In this document: positions 30,729-34,588 of the stretch, piece after piece
Numbering within the stretch: the stretch's first letter is position 1
Layout of the letters: each line of letters opens with the position of its first letter
Origin: an uncultured Oscillospiraceae bacterium
GTDB lineage: Bacteria; Bacillota; Clostridia; Oscillospirales; Oscillospiraceae
NCBI GenBank assembly: GCA_947630645.1
Contig: CANRIF010000015.1
Span: forward strand, 1 to 34,588
Direction of reading: 5' to 3'
DNA: 34,588 nucleotides
Translations under genes and position numbers: made by a program
Notes under the pieces: model-generated
Databases searched by the model: none
What the model saw: only the letters and a program-made list of their open reading frames with translations
Told to the model about the DNA's origin: nothing

Positions 30729-31529
30729 TCAGATGATGTGCTTGCCGGCCAGAATGCCCGCCAGCTTCTCGCAGGTGCCCATGTCGGCCCCCTCCAGCAT
30801 CATGCCGGCGCCCTTCTGCGGCGGCGTGAACGATACCAGGATGTTCGTCGGGGAGCCCTTCAGGCCGATGGTGCTTGCGTCGATCAGCGGGTCGTTCTTC
30901 AGCGCCTCGTAGTCCAGCACCGTCACAGGCTTGTCATACGCCTCGAAGATGCCGCCCACGCTCATGTAACGCGGCTGGTTCAGCTCCTTGATGCAGGTCA
31001 GCAGGCACGGCGTCTTCACCTTGATGGTCATGTACCCGTCCTCCAGCATCCGCTTGACGGTGATGTTCTCACCCTCCTTGTGGATGTCCGCGGCGTAGGT
31101 CACCTGGGGCAGGTGCAGCTTCTCCGCGATCTGCGGACCCACCTGCGCCGTGTCGCCGTCGATGGCCTGGCGGCCGCACATCACGATGTCGTCCTTCTCC
31201 ACGCCGATCTTGTTCACGCCCGCCGCCACGATCTGGCTGGTGGCGTAAGTATCACTGCCGCCAAACTCACGGCCGGAGATCAGGTACGCCTCGTCCGCGC
31301 CCATGGCCAGCAGCTCGCGCAGCATCCCCTCCGCGGGAGGAGGTCCCATGGTCACCACGATCACCTTGCAGCCCGTCTCGTCCTTCAGCTTCAGGGCCGC
31401 CTCCACGGCGTTCATGTCGTCCGGGTTGGTGATGGTCTCCATGCTAGCGCGGTTCAGGGTTCCGTCGTCGTTCACCGCGACCTTGCCCGACGTGTCCGGC
31501 ACCTGTTTCACACATACGATGACTTTCAT
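30729..31529 (-). CDS. etfB: Electron transfer flavoprotein beta subunit
   Basis: The product is 266 residues. It starts MKVIVCVKQVPDTSGKVAVN and includes MCGRQAIDGDTAQVGPQIAE, the segment around the bifurcating flavin in bacterial EtfB, and a long C-terminal arm (PTNILVSFTPPQKGAGMMLE). Length and sequence fit the bifurcating type found with Bcd in Clostridia rather than the mitochondrial type, but that is inference from similarity, not proven. Spacing is 15 bases from bcd and 17 to etfA. Confidence 0.96.
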   Translation of the reverse strand: MKVIVCVKQVPDTSGKVAVNDDGTLNRASMETITNPDDMNAVEAALKLKDETGCKVIVVTMGPPPAEGMLRELLAMGADEAYLISGREFGGSDTYATSQIVAAGVNKIGVEKDDIVMCGRQAIDGDTAQVGPQIAEKLHLPQVTYAADIHKEGENITVKRMLEDGYMTIKVKTPCLLTCIKELNQPRYMSVGGIFEAYDKPVTVLDYEALKNDPLIDASTIGLKGSPTNILVSFTPPQKGAGMMLEGADMGTCEKLAGILAGKHII

Positions 31530-31544
31530 TTCCAGTGTTCCTCC

Positions 31545-32684
<1,140 letters not shown>

Positions 32685-32700
32685 GATAATGTCTCCTTTA

Positions 32701-34179
32701 TCAATCCTTGATGCCCGCGATGTCCTTTGCGAGCTGTTTCTTGCCCTGGATGTTGCCCTGACGGGCGATCATGATCCGCTGCGCCTGGGGGGAACCGGCG
32801 CCGTGCATGGACTCGGTGCGGTAGCCCACCGCCGCCGCGCCCAGGCACATATTCTCCAGAAACCGCATCACGCGCTGCCGGTCCTCGGTGCTGACGCCCT
32901 CCCGGCCGGCGAAGTACTTCTGGCATATCTCGCCGATGGTCTCGCCCTCCCGGCCCACAGGCAGGTCGGACTCGAAGTCCTTCTGGCTGGGCATGGTCAC
33001 CATCAGGCCGCCGGCGATGTCCTCCGCCAGGCGGACGATCTCATAGGGGAAGCGGGTCACGTTCTGCTTGCACACGTTGGCCAGCAGCAGGTCGATCTGG
33101 TAGTTGCCCGCCTTGGTGGGGCAGCCCTCGCAGGAGCAGGCGATGCCGCAGGAGTAGAGCGTCTCGTTCAGATGGGTCATCTCGATCAGCTTATCCTTCA
33201 CCGCCGACGCCTTCTCCACGCCGTTGTACTCCGCCGCCAGCGCCGCCGCGCCGATCACCACGTCGCCCACGCCTACCTTGCAGCCGCCGTAGCTCTGCCG
33301 GTGGTAGCCCGCGAACCGCTCTACGATCATGCCCGCGAACTCCGTCTCGCCGTTGAGGAAGATGTACTCGTTGGGGATGAACACATGGTCCAGCACCACC
33401 AGGGCCTCTTGGCCGCCGAACTTGGCGTTGCCCACGTCGATATGACAGCCCTGTTCCATCTTGCGGGTGTCGCAGCTCTGCCGGCCGTAGATCATGTACA
33501 GGCCCTCGGCGTCGGTGGGGCAGGCGAAACTCACCGCCCAGTCCTTGTCCTCCGGACCCATGCTGATGGTGGGCATGAAGATGTGCCAGTGGCTGTTGAC
33601 GGACCCGGTCTGGTGGCACTTGGCGCCGCACACCACGATGCCATCCGGCCGGCGCTCTACCACATGGACGTACATATCCGGGTCGGCCTGCTGGTGGGGT
33701 GCCTTGGACCGGTCGCCCTTGGGGTCGGTCATGGCCCCGTCCACCGTCAGGTCATTGTCCTGGACGTAGGTGAGGAACTTCTTGAAGTTCTCATGGTAGT
33801 GGGTGCCGTGGGCCTGGTCGATCTCATAGGTGCTGGAGAACACCGCGTTGAAAGCGTCCATCCCCACGCACCGCTGGAAGCAGCTGGCCGTCTTCTGGCC
33901 CAGCAGGCGCTGCATCTTCACCTTCTTGATCAGGTCCTCGGTGGACTGGTGCAGGTGGGTGAAGCGGTTGATCTTGTGGCCCGTCAGGCTGCTGGTGGCG
34001 GTCATAAGGTCCTCGTACTCCGGCTCCTGGGCCAGGGCGTAGGTCATGGCCACGCAGTTGATGCTGGGGCGGATCATGGGGTGGTCCACCCAGTTGTCGA
34101 TCTTCTCGCCGAACATATACACCCGCGTCTTCAGCTGGCGCAGGCTGTCGATGTATTCCTTCGCTGTCTTTAACGCCAT
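32701..34179 (-). CDS. abfD: 4-hydroxybutyryl-CoA dehydratase / vinylacetyl-CoA delta-isomerase
   Basis: Oxygen-sensitive FAD and [4Fe-4S] enzyme that converts 4-hydroxybutyryl-CoA to crotonyl-CoA by a ketyl radical route. The product is 492 residues. All four cluster ligands known from the Clostridium aminobutyricum enzyme are present, shifted by one: Cys100 and Cys104 in ASCFQRCVGMDAF, His293 and Cys300 in GYHRQSYGGC. Cytosolic. It marks the 4-aminobutyrate/succinate branch of butyrate formation. Spacing is 13 bases from the CoA transferase and 16 to bcd, one operon. Confidence 0.96.
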   Translation of the reverse strand: MALKTAKEYIDSLRQLKTRVYMFGEKIDNWVDHPMIRPSINCVAMTYALAQEPEYEDLMTATSSLTGHKINRFTHLHQSTEDLIKKVKMQRLLGQKTASCFQRCVGMDAFNAVFSSTYEIDQAHGTHYHENFKKFLTYVQDNDLTVDGAMTDPKGDRSKAPHQQADPDMYVHVVERRPDGIVVCGAKCHQTGSVNSHWHIFMPTISMGPEDKDWAVSFACPTDAEGLYMIYGRQSCDTRKMEQGCHIDVGNAKFGGQEALVVLDHVFIPNEYIFLNGETEFAGMIVERFAGYHRQSYGGCKVGVGDVVIGAAALAAEYNGVEKASAVKDKLIEMTHLNETLYSCGIACSCEGCPTKAGNYQIDLLLANVCKQNVTRFPYEIVRLAEDIAGGLMVTMPSQKDFESDLPVGREGETIGEICQKYFAGREGVSTEDRQRVMRFLENMCLGAAAVGYRTESMHGAGSPQAQRIMIARQGNIQGKKQLAKDIAGIKD

Positions 34180-34192
34180 AAGTCCGTCCTCC

Positions 34193-34588
34193 TCAGTCGT
34201 TTGCCAGACCCATCAGCTCGTCCCGGAAGATGCGCTCGTCCATCAGCTTCAGGTCGTCGGCGATCTGGGGCTTGAAGTCCATCTGGTCCAGAACGTCCTT
34301 TTGCAGGTCCACGCCTGGCGCGATCTCGATAAGGGTCACGCCCTCGGGCCGCAGCTGGAACACCGCCCGCTCGGTGACGTACAGTACCGGCTGGTGGACC
34401 TTGTTGGCGTACACGCCAGAGAAGGTGATGTGTTCCACTTCCTTGACGAACTTCTTCTTCGCGCCCTCCTGGGTGATGACCAATTTTCCGTCCCGGCACT
34501 CGGTCTTCAGTCCCTTGGCGGTGAAGGTGCCGCAGTAGACCACCTTCTTGGCGTTCTGGGTGATGTCGATGAAGCCGCCGGCGCCGGC
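34193..34588 (-). CDS. Family I CoA-transferase, C-terminal part
   Basis: The last 131 residues of a CoA-transferase; the start lies beyond the right edge. Visible segments AGAGGFIDITQNAKKVVYCG, FTAKGLKTECRDGKLV, the E-H-ITFSGVYAN region and RPEGVTLIEIAPGVDLQKDV belong to the acyl-CoA:acetate / 3-ketoacid CoA-transferase (propionate CoA-transferase-like) family. The catalytic Glu would lie outside the window. In the operon with abfD, activation of 4-hydroxybutyrate with acetyl-CoA or butyryl-CoA as donor is the likely role. Confidence 0.85.
   Translation of the reverse strand, partial: AGAGGFIDITQNAKKVVYCGTFTAKGLKTECRDGKLVITQEGAKKKFVKEVEHITFSGVYANKVHQPVLYVTERAVFQLRPEGVTLIEIAPGVDLQKDVLDQMDFKPQIADDLKLMDERIFRDELMGLAND

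Overview
The window is GC-rich, densely coded DNA from a sporulating, anaerobic, low-redundancy Clostridia genome. It most resembles a butyrate-forming gut member of the Oscillospiraceae/Flavonifractor-Intestinimonas type. That placement is inferred from gene content: whiA/rapZ/murB/hprK, the spore protease SpoIVB, GlgC/GlgD pairs, and a 4-hydroxybutyryl-CoA-to-butyryl-CoA operon. Promoters stand out as short AT-rich islands with sigma-A spacing of 16-17 bp.

Left part (1-9046): a minus-strand cluster hprK, murB, rapZ, whiA, dnaE covers carbon control, peptidoglycan precursor synthesis, RNA/sugar sensing and replication. A palindromic interspersed repeat separates hprK from murB. The divergent rpmB (ribosomal protein L28) follows, then a small secreted YD-repeat protein, then two overlapping CNNM/CorC-type membrane proteins on the minus strand.

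Middle (9100-15250): this is the accessory part. It holds a small four-helix membrane protein, a HAD phosphatase and a MarR regulator. Next comes a stretch of remnants with an acidic orphan reading frame, an NhaC-like antiporter fragment joined to a sugar O-acetyltransferase fragment, and a degraded repeat copy. An XRE repressor then faces a 73-residue two-helix membrane protein across two identical-architecture operators (TTGACA-N9-TGTCAA). After it comes a gene-free block that folds as a complex structured RNA, probably of the raiA-motif class, followed by a CGGC-domain protein. A TrmD tRNA methyltransferase fused to a GNAT acetyltransferase ends this part.

Right part (15263-28234): a HerA-like ATPase and a membrane-type dipeptidase lie on the minus strand. 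On the plus strand are prs-pth (PRPP synthesis, peptidyl-tRNA recycling), glgC-glgD-glgP (glycogen turnover), a second full repeat copy, tldD-tldE (metalloprotease pair) and a histidine phosphatase.

End (28301-34588): spoIVB, then a minus-strand operon CoA-transferase (partial), abfD, bcd, etfB, etfA. Together these activate 4-hydroxybutyrate to its CoA ester, dehydrate and isomerise it to crotonyl-CoA, and reduce that to butyryl-CoA with flavin-based electron bifurcation. No tRNA, rRNA, CRISPR array, intact insertion sequence or prophage was seen.

The most interesting items are the structured RNA at 13184-13420, the TrmD-GNAT fusion, the XRE/small-membrane-protein module with twin operators, and the palindromic repeat family with base-paired but sequence-variable arms.
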